A DNA stretch of 64,000 bases, from assembly GCA_964017155.1 (NCBI GenBank), contig OZ024858.1, positions 21,976,157 through 22,040,156 on the forward strand, in the 5' to 3' direction. The notes below the pieces were generated by a model, which saw nothing but the letters and a program-made list of their open reading frames with translations, did not search any database and was not told where the DNA came from. Below, in pieces: positions 1 to 28,574 of the stretch. The stretch is from Oasisia sp. SBJ-2009 (taxonomy: Eukaryota; Annelida; Polychaeta; Sabellida; Siboglinidae). How positions within the stretch are numbered: position 1 is the first letter of the stretch; each line of letters begins with the position of its first letter. The position numbers were made by a program, and so were the translations under genes.

Positions 1-1693
1 TATGTTAACACATTGTAATCTATGTTAACACAGTGTAATATATGTCAACACAGTGTAATATATGTTAACACAGTGTAATATATGTTAACACAGTGTAATA
101 TATGTTAACACAGTGTAATATATGTCAACACAGTGTAATCTATGTTAACACAGTGTAATCTATGTCAACACAGTGTAATCTATGTTAACACAGTGTAATA
201 TATGTCAACACAGTGTAATCTATGTCAACACAGTGTAATCTATGTCAACACAGTGTAATCTACGTCAACACAGTGTAATATATGTTAACACAGTGTAATA
301 TATGTTAACACAGTGTAATCTATGTTAACACAATGTAATATATGTCAAAACAGTGTAATATATGTTAACACAGTGTAATATATGTCAACACAGTGCAATA
401 TATGTCAACACATTGTAATATATGTCAACACAGTGTAATATATGTTAACACAGTGTAATATATGTAAACACAGTGTAACATATGTCAACATATTGTAATT
501 TATGTCAACACAGTGTAATCTATGTCAACACAGTGTAATATATGTCAACACAGTGTATTCTATGTCAACACAGTGTAATATATGTTAACACATTGTAATC
601 TATGTCAACACAGTGTAATCTATGTCAACACAGTGTAATATATGTTAACACAGTGTAATATATGTTAACACAGTGTAATATATGTTAACACAGTGCAATA
701 TATGTCAACACAGTGTAATCTATGTTAACACAGTGTAATCTATGTCAACACAGTGTAATCTATGTTAACACAGTGTAATATATGTCAACACAGTGTAATA
801 TATGTCAACACAGTGTAATATATGTAAACATAGTGTAATATATGTTAGCACAGTGTAATCTATGTTAATACAGTGTAATCTATGTCAAAACAGTGTAATA
901 TATGTTAACACAGTGTAATATATTTCAACACAGTGTAATATATGTCACCACAGTGTAATCTATGTCAACACAGTGTAATATATGTTAACACAGTGTAATA
1001 TATGTTAACTCAGTGTAATATATGTTAACACAGTGTAATATATGTCAACACAGTGTAATATATGTTAACACAGTGTAATCTATGTCAACACAGTGTAATC
1101 TATGTCAACACAGTGTAATATATGTTAACACAGTGTAATATATGTTAACACAGTGTAATATATGTTAACACAGTGTAATATATGTCAACACAGTGTAACA
1201 TATGTCAACATATTGTAATTTATGTCAACACAGTGTAATCTATGTCAACACAGTGTAATACATGTCAACACAGTGTATTCTATGTCAACACAGTGTAATA
1301 TATGTTAACACAGTGTAATATATGTCAACACAGTGTAATCTATGTCAACACAGTGTAATATATGTTAACACAGTGTAATATATGTTAACACAGTGTAATA
1401 TATGTTAACACAGTGTAATATATGTCAACACAGTGTAATCTATGTTAACACAGTGTAATCTATGTCAACACAGTGTAATCTATGTTAACACAGTGTAATA
1501 TATGTCAACACAGTGTAACATATGTTAACACAGTGTAATATATGTTAACACAGTGTAATATATGTCAACACAGTGTAATATATGTTAACACAGTGTAATC
1601 TATGTCAACACAGTGTAATCTATGTTAACACAGTGTAATATATGTCAACACAGTGTAATCTATGTCAACACAGTGTAATCTATGTTAACACAG
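1..1693. repeat. 20-bp minisatellite running into a 3' splice site
   Basis: Eighty-four head-to-tail copies of a 20-bp unit, consensus tatgtYaacacagtgtaatM, run from base 1 (so the array continues to the left) and end in a 13-base partial copy. There is no length change anywhere; units differ only by substitutions, mainly T/C at position 6 and A/C at position 20. Units around 481-800 recur in the same order around 1201-1520, a shift of 720 bp or 36 units, which indicates block duplication inside the array. The last partial unit ends in CAG, and that CAG is the acceptor of the exon starting at 1694. Confidence 0.97.
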
Positions 1694-5852
<4,159 letters not shown>

Positions 5853-5878
<26 letters not shown>

Positions 5879-6085
5879 CCGAATCACGGCGAGGATGAAA
5901 CTCAGCCAACCGTGACCGAATCACAGCGAGGATGAAACTAAGCCAACCGTGACCGAATCACAGCGAGGATGAAACTCAGCCAACCGTGACCGAATCACAG
6001 CGAGGATGAAACTCACCCAACCGTGACCGAATCACAGCGAGGATGAAACTCAACCAACCGTGACAGAATCACAGAGAGGATGATG
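5853..6085 (+). repeat. 37-bp minisatellite containing the stop-codon region
   Basis: About six copies of a 37-bp unit cover the end of the profilin-gene CDS and the start of its 3' UTR. The first copy is the coding end itself, reading through actcaaacaaccgtgacc with the TGA at 5876-5878. Later copies carry actcaRccaaccgtgacc followed by gaatcacagcgaggatgaa. The array therefore appears seeded by the terminal codons of the exon. Confidence 0.85.
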
Positions 6086-6469
6086 ACTGGAACGTTTTAC
6101 TTGCGCCAATGTTTCACGTGAATTGTCTACACAAAGGCCCGTACAACACGTCCAACAAATCGACATTTGGCAAGAAAAAGAATGGAAACGTCATCAAACA
6201 AAAACGGAACAACCCAACATATGTACAGAACACTTCCGCGAAATACAGACAGATACTAAAATGGACACAACGTCGACAACGAAGAGACAGACCACGGGAC
6301 ATCAGGTGATGAATCATAGAATAAGAAATTAAGATGTCAGGAAAGACTTGACACGAACCGCTCTGGCTGAGGGAAAGTTGTTGTCGCCTGATGCACCAGT
6401 GCGATTGAAAAGGATGTGTAATGTTGTGCATACAGTTGTTGCGTCAAACGGCCGCTGCGCTAATTGTAT

Positions 6470-6835
6470 GCTGGCAGTGGCGTAGTAATACACGCAATCG
6501 GATAAGACAGTGGCGTAGTAATACACGCAATTGGACAAGGCATTGACGTTGTAACACACATAATTGGACGATTCAGTGGAGTAGTAACACACGCGATAGG
6601 ACAAGTCTGTGGAGTAATAACACACGCGATAGGACAAGGCAGTGGAGTAGTAACACACGCGATAGGACAAGGCAGTGGAGTAGTAACACACGCGATAGAA
6701 CAATGCAGTGGAGTAGTAACACACGCGATAGGACAAGGCAGTGGAGTAGTAACACACGCGATAGGACAAGTTAGTGGAGTAGTAACACACGCGATAGAAC
6801 AATGCAGTGGAGTAGTAACACACGCGATGGGACAC
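6470..6835. repeat. 33-bp minisatellite
   Basis: About eleven copies of a 33-bp unit containing gtagtaacacacgcgatagg lie between the convergent profilin and FAM20C genes. Because 33 is a multiple of three, all frames stay open and give long artificial reading frames. The array lies beyond the likely FAM20C poly(A) signal. Confidence 0.95.
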
Positions 6836-6897
6836 TGTGAATATTTTATAAACATTATAATATCCTAATTAATCAATAACACATTACTGTATTAATA

Positions 6898-6903
6898 TTT
6901 ATT
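6898..6903 (-). promoter_or_regulatory. candidate poly(A) signal of FAM20C
   Basis: AATAAA on the minus strand lies about 355 nt past the FAM20C stop codon at 7258. It is the first such hexamer downstream of the stop. Confidence 0.4.
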
Positions 6904-7257
6904 AGTATTATTATTATGCATATATTATTTGTATTATTATTTTGCACTAAGATGCAGTAGCTGAGCACTATTGTCACTGGCTGTCATCTGCTGTGTCTGG
7001 TGTAGAAGGTAATGGACAACGGGCCACCCGTCACACTATTGCTGGGTGTTTGAGACACACCAACAACGCGTGTGCGTGCGTGCGTGCGTGCGTGCGTGCG
7101 TATGTGTTTGTCGTACCCCCGGGGGGTACGTGTACGTGGGTATGTGCTTGCCTGAGTTTATAAAATATAAAAATATTGGAATGTCTCTCTTGCAACAGAT
7201 CCCTGAAATTGTTTCACAGGACTACGTGAACGTTCCTAACGCCGCCCTAAGCAGCTC

Positions 7258-18695
<11,438 letters not shown>

Positions 18696-19082
18696 TCAGC
18701 GGTCTACAAATGAAAACATCGACAACTTGTTACCGCCACGTGAACGTTTCTGTGAGAACACATGTATTCAATACACGAGGACACGTTAAAGGAGTTTTGT
18801 GCATGCTCATGCTAAGTGTGCATAGAATAGTGTCCAGCGGTGACAGACAACAACTACATAAAGTAAAGACGACTCAGAACACTCGAAGATAATGGTCCAG
18901 CATGTTAACAGTAAAAACACCATACTTGGCATGACGATTAATCGACGAAATCCTGCACCCAAGACCTCAACGATAGCTGACGTGCAGGCCACCATGACAA
19001 ATTCAGTATATTGCGTTGATCCAACTAGTACCCACATTATTTAAAAACAGTAGTTAAATAAAACAAAACAGGTAAGTAAATA

Positions 19083-19418
19083 CCAGTTATTAAAATAAAA
19101 GACCAGTAAACACGTAACAAATATATAAAACATAATATGTTTTATATATTTGTTACGTGTTTACTTTTGCGTAATAACTGGTTGAGTGTCATTTCGTTAT
19201 GATGACATAGATCTACTGTGGTCGGACATATATATGATTAACAGCTAATAGCAAATTAGTTTTATTCTATTAATATCCAGTGGTAGTGACAAAGTTAGTG
19301 TGCTTATACATACTATTCTAAATGATTGATATATTATATCAATCATTTAGAATAGTATGTATAAGCACACTAACTTTGTCACTACCACTGGATATTAATA
19401 GAATAAAAATAATTTGCT
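19083..19418. repeat. two adjacent near-perfect palindromes
   Basis: A first palindrome (about 19083-19191) has arms of about 50 bp containing agtaaacacgtaacaaatat, centred near 19136. A second (19250-19418) has arms of about 80 bp containing agtgtgcttatacatactat, centred near 19334 with almost no loop. Both could extrude as cruciforms. The region lies upstream (5') of FAM20C. Confidence 0.93.
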
Positions 19419-20395
19419 ATCACATACCATATACAACCAGCAACGGTGTTTCTTAGGTGCAAAATACGTGCTAAACGATTAAAACCCCAAAAAGCACTTT
19501 CTATGTTGACAGCAAGTGGACAGGAACGCTAAACTTGAGGTGGCTCAGCTGAAACTTGCGGAACAAAATATACACGAGTAGTCAGATGTAAACACTGAAC
19601 TGTTTTGCGTCGCGTGCTGTTTGTGTCCCCGGACACTCCAGCTGATACTTCAGTTGACACTTCAGTTACAACAGTCGTCCTACTGGTGAAATATATTGAT
19701 ACTTTTATTCCACCCAAATAGCATATCGTAGCTCCATCATAACAAACAATCGCCAATTGATCACGTGACACAATATATATTGCAGTTGGACTCCAGATAA
19801 TAATTCGGTACACAACAATTCTGAATAACTGACCAGGCCCACTAGATGGCGCATCTGACTATGTTCAACCAGGGGCTTCTCTTATATCAGCACTAAACGA
19901 AAATCGAATATCATTTGTAACGTGTGACGTCAATCACTCAGAAATTAGAGTCGATTATATTGATAAAATGAGTAATGGTTTCTTGAATCGAGCCAACAGA
20001 CTTTGTAGCAATTCCAATTGCAACTAATGCGCACTTTTCGTCTGAATAGATCTAACGTGCACGCGCAGCAGAATGTTGTTAACACTAGATGGTTCAGAAG
20101 TGCAGCAAGTGTAACGTGTAATGAATTTCAATGCTATTTTCCCCCGGTATATAATTGAATAACACTTTTAATAATTGCGGTAGGCGTAATAACTGGTTGA
20201 GTGTCATTTCGTTATGATGACATAGATCTACTGTGGTCGGACATATATATGATTAACAGCTAATTTCGTACGAATAAGTTTAACGTGTACGTACACAAAT
20301 ATTGTTAATAACGGATGGTTCAGAAGTGCAGCAAGTGAACCGCGAAATGTATTTCTGTGTTACTCTTTCCCCAGCATATAATTAATTTACATTGT
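19169..20395. repeat. 81-bp identical direct repeat plus diverged ~125-bp repeat
   Basis: Positions 19169-19249 and 20184-20264 are identical over 81 bp (gcgtaataactggttgagtg to aacagctaat). A second, diverged pair sits at about 20037-20160 and 20264-20395, sharing gatggttcagaagtgcagca. The arrangement suggests a mobile element with internal duplications; no ORF is present. Confidence 0.85.
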
Positions 20396-20440
20396 AAATA
20401 ATAACTAATTCGTAACGTTGTTTTGTTTTGTTTTGTTATG

Positions 20441-20441
<1 letters not shown>

Positions 20442-20497
<56 letters not shown>
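20442..20497. repeat. (TA)n microsatellite
   Basis: A pure TA run follows short TTTTG repeats. Confidence 0.96.
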
Positions 20498-20499
<2 letters not shown>

Positions 20500-21270
20500 C
20501 GAAAAACTCATTGAGAAACGTGTTATGATCTAAACAAACAGAGACTACCCGTGACTGAAGGAGACCGGTCCTACGGGCTGGCGACACTCAGTTCACGCAC
20601 TGTCTTGCCTACACCGCCGTCGGTCACCTCTAGGTCCAACTTAAGCCCCGTTGCTGCGGGAGGATGGTCAACACAAACATAGTCGGTGTTAGACCTTCCG
20701 TTATCTATATTAGTGTCCTGCCTACTGTCGTGATCTGTGATCGGTGGACAGTTGGTTGGTCAGCGTGGTGTAGTCTTGACCAAACCGTGCCAAGCAAGAC
20801 GCGTCCGGTTGTTTATGGTTGCGACTGTTGTTGTGCCTAAATCGAAATATTTCCAGCCCGTTGACCACTGGTCAGTTTGACCTATTCGTAGCGGCGATGC
20901 AGTGGCTATTTTTACAATACGGACATAACTCACCTGACGACTGTGCAACACACGCTAGTTGCAGCTGTGGATTGTTACACGAGAAATAACCAAACTAGAG
21001 AACGTAGCATCAGCAAACTTTGACGTCACTCCTTGTTGCTGCAATCAACGGTTAATGAGGCACCAATCACTGAATTAGTGCCGAGTCCTATGTGCAGTTC
21101 TCACGTGACATGCGCTCAGTTCACAGAGCATGGCGCTGTGGGCTGCATGTTCAGCCACGCGTGACCATGTTACGTCATATGTGTGCCGGGTTGTTATTCA
21201 GTTGCTCGCTGGTCGTGTGTGTAGAGCACAGTTATTCGGTTTTCACAGCGAACGTTAGACACAGTGAATT
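20500..21270. other. no gene recognised
   Basis: The stretch is of moderate GC content with only short reading frames. I see no convincing exon, tRNA or transposon end. Confidence 0.5.
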
Positions 21271-21279
21271 GTCATTTAG

Positions 21280-21990
21280 GGTGGAGGTGTGGACTCTTTG
21301 GAGGGTGGGTGTATGGAGGTGTGGACTCTTTGGAGGGTGGGTGTATGGAGGTGTGGACTCTGTTGATGGTGTGTGTGTGGAGGTGTGGACTCTGTGGAGG
21401 GTAAGTGTATGGAGGTGTGAACTCTGTGGATGGTGTGTGTGTGGAGGGGTGGACTCTGTGGAGGGTAAGTGTATGGAGGTGTGGACTCTGTGGATGGTGG
21501 GTGTATGGAGGTGTGGACTCTGTGGAGGGTGGGTGTATGGAGGTGTGGACTCTGTGGAAGGTGGGTGTATGGAGGTGTGGACTTTGTGGAGGGTGGGTGT
21601 ATGGAGGTGTGGACTCTGTGTAGGGTGGGAGTATGGAGGTGTGGACTCTGTGGAGGGTGGGTGTATGGATGTGTGGACTCTTTGGAGGGTGAGTGTATGG
21701 AGGTGTGGACTCTTTGGAGGGTGGGTGTATGGAGGTGTTGACTCTGTGTAGGGTGGGTGTATGGAGGTGTGGACTCTGTGGAGGGTGGGTGTATGGAGGT
21801 GTGGACTCTTTGGAGGGTGGGTGTATGGAGGTGTGGACTCTGTGGAGGGTGGGTGTATTGGAGGTGTGCGTGTGCGTGTGCGTATGTATGTGTACGTGTG
21901 TGTACGTGTATGTATGTGTGTGCGTGTGTGTACGTGTGTGTGTGTACGTATATGTACGTGTATGTGTGTGTGTGCGCGCGTGTGTGTGTA
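21280..21990. repeat. 32-bp minisatellite followed by GT-rich microsatellite
   Basis: About eighteen copies of a 32-bp unit (tggaggtgtggactctgtgg plus agggtgggtgta) run to about 21860. They merge into a GTGTAC/GTGTGC-rich tract to 21990. The unit length rotates the frame, so long ORFs on both strands are artefacts. Confidence 0.96.
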
Positions 21991-23234
21991 GGGTGGATTC
22001 ACACTGTACCTGCAGCGGCTGGGACAAAGGAATCTATCAACCATGCAAGTGGCAATGGTGTTGGGTAGACAGTCTGTCGGATGGTGACGTGTACACCGCT
22101 TTGGGTATTCCCAGTGACTGAATCCAGCGCTACATTTCTAACTTATAATTACACGTCCTGTGTCCATAGACGCATGAAGCTCTCAAAACAATCCATCATA
22201 TTTGTTTTCCGTAAGGATTCTGACGTCGCTTCATTTTTTTAACCAGCTGTAGGTCAATTATGTAACGCGAGTTCGTTCTCGCTCCTTCTGCCATTCGCTG
22301 ACCAGTCGGTGTCCACTGTCCACCACGATGCTTATTGGACTGCAATTGTGTGACGTGGCCGAGCCAGGTCGTTCCCGCTAAGCAAAAAAAAAACACCTTT
22401 GTCCTCCTGGCGCTACTAATGTGACAATTAAGGCGACGTCATTGATGCATTAACGACCCACATAAATGCTGTCTTACGAACAAGGTGGAGCGGAGGAGAC
22501 GAAGGCTGCCGTCTGTCGTCAACTTTACTCCGGGCACACGTAGATAGGCCGGCTCCCCGCACGTCACTGGCCCCATTCCGCTAGTCGGGCATTGTTTAAA
22601 ATCCATCATATCCCTGGCGCGAGCCATAAACCGAACGCTCATTCAATGAGTGTCGACGTCAGTTCCAACTGTCTCCGCCCGGTACGGACACATTGGAGAC
22701 ATCGTAGGTTCTCTATTACGAAGTACTCCCGTTCAACGACCTCACGTTGTAATGATAACGACATAAACCGGGCCTACCTATTGTCCCCGCTGGATGGGTT
22801 GACACGAGTAAAAGACTGGGGTAGAATCGTTATTTTGTAACGGTCTAAGCGTAAAGTAAAACAGTAAAGTAAGTTCATCTACAGCACAGTGGCAGGTCCT
22901 CACGGCTGCGCGGGGCGATTTATATTTTACTTGCTGGCAAACTTTTTTTTATGAAACACCATATCGACATCTATTGGAAGCGTTCAGTCGCGCTGCATTT
23001 AATGCGCGAAGCAGAAATGTCAATTTGTTATAACCAAGTACACGTGTTCAATCACAGAGCGGAGTGATCTCGGTCAACGTGGAATAAAGAACAAACCTGT
23101 CCAAAGGTGCGACACGGCGGCGCACGAGTCGAATCCGGTTTTTTTTCGACTGAGGGTCTGATGCTCCAGTCACGGCGCCACGGCGCCCCACGCGTATGTA
23201 TGTCCTGCTCATGTAACGATAACTACGATAGGTC
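21991..23234. other. no gene recognised
   Basis: The region is unique-looking sequence with scattered short ORFs on both strands, including one of 55 codons on the minus strand near 22600. Nothing matches a family I know, and no exon pair with consistent phase was found. Confidence 0.45.
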
Positions 23235-23700
23235 GACTCAGATGTGGGGTGGATAACGAGGTAAGAGAGGGGGGGGTTGAGAACTAGGGTAAGATGGTGG
23301 GACTGGAGATGGAGGTTAAGAGAGAGGGAATGTAAAGGGGCTTAACTTAAGCTAGGGGGAGAGCAGAAGGAAGTTAAGAGGGGGGAATGGAGAAGGAAGT
23401 TAAGAGAGGGGGAATGGAGAAGGAAGTTAAGAGAGGGGGAATGGAGAAGGAAGTTAAGAGAGGGGGAGTGGAGAAAGTATTAAAAGAGGGGGGGGGTGGA
23501 GAATGAAGTTAAGAGAGGGGGGGTGGAGAAAGTATTAAAAGAGGGGGGGGTGGAGAATGAAGTTAAGAGAGGGGGAATGGAGAAGGAAGTTAAGAGAGGG
23601 GGAGTGGAGAAAGTATTAAAAGAGGGGGGGGGTGGAGAATGAAGTTAAGAGAGGGGGAATTGAGAAGGAGGGTTAGATAGGGAGTGGTGAAAAGGGTAAG
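23235..23700. repeat. ~27-bp purine-rich minisatellite
   Basis: Imperfect copies of a G/A-only unit (gttaagagagggggaatgga plus gaaggaa) occur with variants carrying gtattaaaagaggggggg. The plus strand is almost pure purine for about 450 bp. Confidence 0.94.
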
Positions 23701-24225
23701 AGAAGTGGTGAAAAAGGCTGGTAAGAGAAGATCTATAATAGTGGAGACCGAGTGTAAGAGGGGACTGGCTGTACGGAGGGGAGCTGAGAAACAGGGTTAG
23801 GGAGTACATGAGGGCGAGTGGGGAACAATGGTGAGAGACGGCAAGTTGAAAACTAGAGCAAAACCGAGTATAGAGGGCGGGGGGGGGGGGTGGAGAACGA
23901 GGAGAAGAGAGGAGAAGAGGGGAGACGTAAGGACGGTCGGGATCATGGATGGATGAAAAACAGGAACACATGGTCGAGGTCCAGTATCAAGGACTGTTTC
24001 ATCCTGGACTATGGGAAGCCGCAACAGCGCCGACTGTTGCATACAGACTGTAAGTTAGTCTTACCCATCTACAGTTGTAGAACATGTCGGACAACGGTCA
24101 CAACTAAATGTCTGCCTTCTGGTACCGTAGGGTGTGACGGGAGACGAGATCTAGAAGACACATTATCGAGACTCACCGTAGAACGTTGTGTCTAGTCGTG
24201 TCTAGTCGGGTGAACGTCGTCGTGT

Positions 24226-26245
24226 CTAGTCGGGTGCAGCTTCACTCTCCCTGTCCGGCGGCTCCGACCCGGGTGTACCGTCGGTCGTCATCGACTCACT
24301 TCGCCTCTGAAACGACACGACACGTACAACATGCGTAGTTGAACAAGCGACCAACCAACAGTCGCCTCTTATCAAACACACACTGTTCCAGGCAAATCAA
24401 AGAACGAACGCGTTAAACCCAGCGACATGTCAACTAGTGACAGTGATTCATTTTACTCACTGGTTTGTGTAGGTCTTATTGCTGGAGTTATTGTGACGCA
24501 ATGGACTAATGGACTATATAGTTAGTACAGTCAGACCAGCAGTCGGCGACACGTGACCGTATCCGGCGAGATAGGTACGTTTGCAATGAAGACCTGTTAC
24601 TTAGCGCAATGTTCAAATGGCAATAGCTCCAAAAGTAAAAATAAACCCTGGTACAACAGAATCCAACGGCATCAGTATGATTATTATCTTTAAAATAGTA
24701 ACAAACTGTATTCACTCATTGCAGTTCCATATATAGCGGGTTTACACGAAATTTTAATATTGGCAATTAATACATTGCGATTTTTATACAACATTGACTT
24801 GAAAATACATAAACTTCCTGTATACATCCAGGAGAGGAGAGGAGAGGAGAGGAGAGGAGAGGAGAGGAGGGGGCGGGGCGGGGCGGGGCGGGGCGGGGCG
24901 GGGCGGGGCGGGGCGGGGCGGGGCGGGGCGGGGCGGGACGGGACGGGACGGGACGGGACGGGACGGGACGGGACGGGACGGGACGGGACGGGACGGGACG
25001 GGACGGGACGGGACGGGACGGGACGGGACGGGACGGGACGGGACGGGACGGGACGGGACGGGACGGGACGGGACGGGACGGGACGGGACGGGACGGGACG
25101 GGACGGGACGGGACGGGACGGGACGGGACGGGACGGGACGGGACGGGACGGGACGGGACGGGACGGGACGGGACGGGACGGGACGGGACGGGACGGGACG
25201 GGACGGGACGGGACGGGACGGGACGGGACGGGACGGGACGGGACGGGACGGGACGGGACGGGACGGGACGGGACGGGACGGGACGGGACGGGACGGGACG
25301 GGACGGGACGGGACGGGACGGGACGGGACGGGACGGGACGGGACGGGACGGGACGGGACGGGCAGGGCAGGGCAGGGCAGGGCAGGGCAGGGCAGGGCAG
25401 GGCAGGGCAGGGCAGGGCAGGACAGGACAGGACAGGACAGGACAGGACAGGACAGGACAGGACAGGACAGGACAGGACAGGACAGGACAGGACAGGACAG
25501 GACAGGACAGGACAGGACAGGACAGGACAGGACAGGACAGGACAGGACAGGACAGGACAGGACAGGACAGGACAGGACAGGACAGGACAGGACAGGACAG
25601 GACAGGACAGGACAGGACAGGACAGGACAGAGATAAAGGAGGGGCTTAACAATTACCTCCTTTATTTGAATCGCAGACACTATTCTTGTGTTCCACATAG
25701 TATTAACAATGTTCATTTCACTAAGCACTAAAACGTTCTTGCCCAACATAATATCGGCAATATAGCAGAGGCAGCCTGGACTGCCGAAATAGTGTTGTCA
25801 TTGTCATTTTTAACACTGGGCAAAATCAAGAATATGTGCGCACATGCACGTGCACGTGCACGTGCGCTCTCTCTCTCTCTCACACACACACGCACGCGCA
25901 CACACGCACGCACGCACGCACATGTGTTCAGCAGTCTGGTGGCAACGCACAACTGTGCTTTTATACGGCCCCTCGTGCACAGCGACTCAAGTCATTCAAT
26001 TACGCGGTCAGGCGAGGAGATCGACATAGCAATCGATGCTACAGCCTCCTTCCTATAGCCGTCGACAACGCCGCTTGTCAAACATCGGTGCGAAATTACG
26101 ACGTTACGACCCGAGATTTTGGCAACGCAGCAGTTGGGCCTAACAATGGCTTAATTACGGCTATGAACTGCGAGGGTTCCGTACGACGTCTACTCACCTC
26201 TGGCGAACTTTGACCCCGGTGAGAGTGGATCTCGCACCCGTGCGA
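24226..26245 (-). CDS. possible two 3'-terminal exons of an unrecognised gene
   Basis: On the minus strand 26245-26198 is flanked by tgcctacag| and |gtgagt, and 24306-24226 is flanked by cgtttcag| and ends in TAG. Both are phase 0 and would join as SHGCEIHSHRGQSSPE followed by RRSESMTTDGTPGSEPPDRE. The tail is acidic and low-complexity. No family is recognised, no further exon was found, and the intron would contain the pentanucleotide array. This is weak evidence, resting on splice signals alone. Confidence 0.18.
24831..25630. repeat. compound pentanucleotide array in five ordered blocks
   Basis: Five homogeneous blocks abut: GGAGA (about 24831-24868), GGGGC (24869-24934), GGGAC (24935-25360, about 85 copies), GGGCA (25361-25419) and GGACA (25420-25630, about 42 copies). 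Adjacent blocks generally differ by one or two bases per unit. I see no interruption inside the GGGAC block. All frames stay open, so ORFs of over 300 codons here are artefacts. Confidence 0.98.
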
Positions 26246-28330
26246 CTGTAGGCACTGTTCATTATAATGACGCTATATTATTGCATACCGGCGATAACAA
26301 CGACACCTGCTGGACTGCGACGTAAACAAACTAATGCATTAACAATTTATCAGCTCAACAGTATCCGGCGTACAGACATGAATCAGCCATCACCCGATTA
26401 AATACGGCCAGCGTCTGAAATCATAACCTACGCATGTGCCTGAACTGAATGTTGTTACACCGATAGGTGGCGCTCACTATAAACCCTGCACTTGCGTGTG
26501 TGTGCCCGAGGGCTAAGCAAACATGGCGTAGCGTAGCCTACGTGCACTGTCAGTGTCTTAGGCAGTCTGTGTCTATAGAAGTTATGGGCGTGGGATGTTG
26601 AATGGGTCAAGCGTGACGCTCCATGTGGTGTATGTGACTATGTATATATGCTCAGTTGTGCCGGGCGAGCGGTCTAGACTGACATATAATAACAGTTACG
26701 CCCATAATAGAGACCGCAACATACATCACACTCCCAATAATACAGGTCATGAACACTACTGCTTGTGGGTTGAGTTTTTTTACGGACTGGAACTCTTATG
26801 AAAGGGTGTCTTCTGTTTGCAAGTGCATTGCGACCGCGCACACAACACACACACACGCACGTACGCCACGCATTCCACTCACCCACATACCAGTTGTTTG
26901 TCTACAACTGTCTGTGATATAGTCGTCAGTCAACGTTTACGTTGCTGCAAAGGGGTAAAAAGGAGTCAACATAATATTATTTGAACATATCAGAGAAGCA
27001 CCCAGAAAGGATAATCTTGGGGGGGAGGGCAAAACCTCCAATTGCAAAGTGAAACCCTGGATCTGCATGCGCGTAGCTATAATCATAACAATGGTCCAAT
27101 TGAGATTGTCCACTTGCGAGGGCGAAGCGCAGGATTCAGGTTTACTCCCATTGGGTGTCTGTGCTACATGTAGTGGAGAAAAAAGTTTGAGAAACAAATA
27201 AAAAAACTATTCCTACAAACAATCTAATGTCTCCCATTTAACAATAATAATTATATAACTTTTATTACATCTATATCGTAGAAACCAATATGGACTCTAC
27301 AAAAAGGGTTAATTGAGTCAATACACAATTCCAGTTGACAACAGGTTGATTGATATACCAGGGAGTTTTTGTGGATAGGCATTGTTGTAACGGTATGTTT
27401 TTAAATGACGGCGGAATTTTGCAATATTTTCAACTGATCTAGAATGAAGCATATTCCAAATATTAGGCTACAGAAATGTCCTGTTCACAATAGACGATCG
27501 CAGCTCCACACGTCCGGCGTCCATTTTTTATGTTCCAGGGACATGTTGCTATGCAACAAGTCATGTGATGTGTGGGAAAACTGTCGAATTAAAAATTTGA
27601 CATCATATTTAAAACTATGCGCGTAACTTCCACCACATAACTAGGCCGTAGACGTCTGCCAGCATATAATAGTTTTCGTTAATCCTACGAGCATATAGTT
27701 CTCGTTTAAACAGCGTTTCCCTTCGTATCCATTGCAAAGCTATCGATAATTCCAAAACAATATACTTCATGGCCGCCATTTTTACGTGCGGCAGCCATTT
27801 TCTAAGCTTGCCAGGCCTTGTTGCTAGGCAGTAGGCCACCTGGTGGATAGTTCAATCGGTGGACCCATTACGTACTCGTGTGTGGTGGTGACACCATGCC
27901 AAACGGCGGCTGCTTTTGTGAAGTTAACAAACAAACCTTCACATTTTTGTTACAGTTCTGGTCGCAAATATTAGTCTTTGCTACAAGAAAAAAGTTGTTT
28001 TAGTCCAAAAACTATGCGTGACTGATTTGGTAAGCATGCGCCGCCTCACTAATGTGAATGTCTAGTTGTCTACATCTAAATGTTGTTGCTAAGTTGGTTC
28101 TTTATGGTCACGAGTATAATCAGGTTCGTAACATCAGTTTCTAAGTCACTGAACCCGCAGATGACCAACTAGGCTTCCACGTGGACAGTAGTGCACTCGG
28201 GTGAACACCAGCTGTGTTTGACCACTGGGTGTGTTTGAACACTGATGTGTTTGAACACAGTTGTTTGACCAGTGGGTATGTTTCAACGTTGGGTGTGTTG
28301 CATACACCCGATACATCATATCAATGACTA
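25640..28330. other. mostly unannotated; short simple repeats and a dispersed-repeat fragment
   Basis: A GCAC/CT/CA microsatellite lies at about 25845-25920. A fragment at 27400-27540 resembles the dispersed element at 31720-32060 (atgaagcatattccaaatat corresponds to the 'gaattccat' block there). Short gtgtttgaacac repeats lie at 28210-28300. Apart from the weak exon candidate at 26198-26245, I see no gene. Confidence 0.45.
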
Positions 28331-28336
28331 GTTTGT

Positions 28337-28342
28337 TTTATT
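28337..28342 (-). promoter_or_regulatory. candidate poly(A) signal of THUMPD1
   Basis: AATAAA on the minus strand lies about 235 nt beyond the THUMPD1 stop codon. Confidence 0.5.
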
Positions 28343-28574
28343 TCTTGAAATGCACACCGAATAATCAAACGGGGAAGACAACATAATTACAAACAACAGT
28401 GTTAAAGTTCACCGCTACTATCGAAGTCACATTCACAACCTGGTTAAAAGTTTGCACATATATTGTAAAAGTTCGACAGCGTGCACAGTAACCCAAGTTG
28501 AATTAACTGCCTCGGGCACAATACGGTAACGAACTACGAGGTACGGGCGTCGTGTTTGGGACGACTTGACACTG

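Noticed and set aside
1..1690. CRISPR-like regular repeat spacing
   Set aside because: The 20-bp units are directly tandem with no unique spacers, and the genome is eukaryotic.
21092..22121. ORFs rich in VDSVEGG or HTSIHPPS repeats
   Set aside because: They are produced by the 32-bp minisatellite and GT tract; there is no independent coding evidence.
21985..22121. Cys/Trp-rich reading CTCSGWDKGIYQPCKWQWCW after a possible acceptor
   Set aside because: The acceptor is part of a TG tract, no partner exon was found, and composition alone is not enough.
24690..25749. Three open frames of more than 300 codons (PSRPV or DGTGR repeats)
   Set aside because: They are translations of pentanucleotide arrays that stay open in every frame; no gene signals are present.
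26890..26916. Possible 21-base micro-exon on the minus strand
   Set aside because: It has AG and GT borders but is too short to judge and has no phase-linked neighbours.
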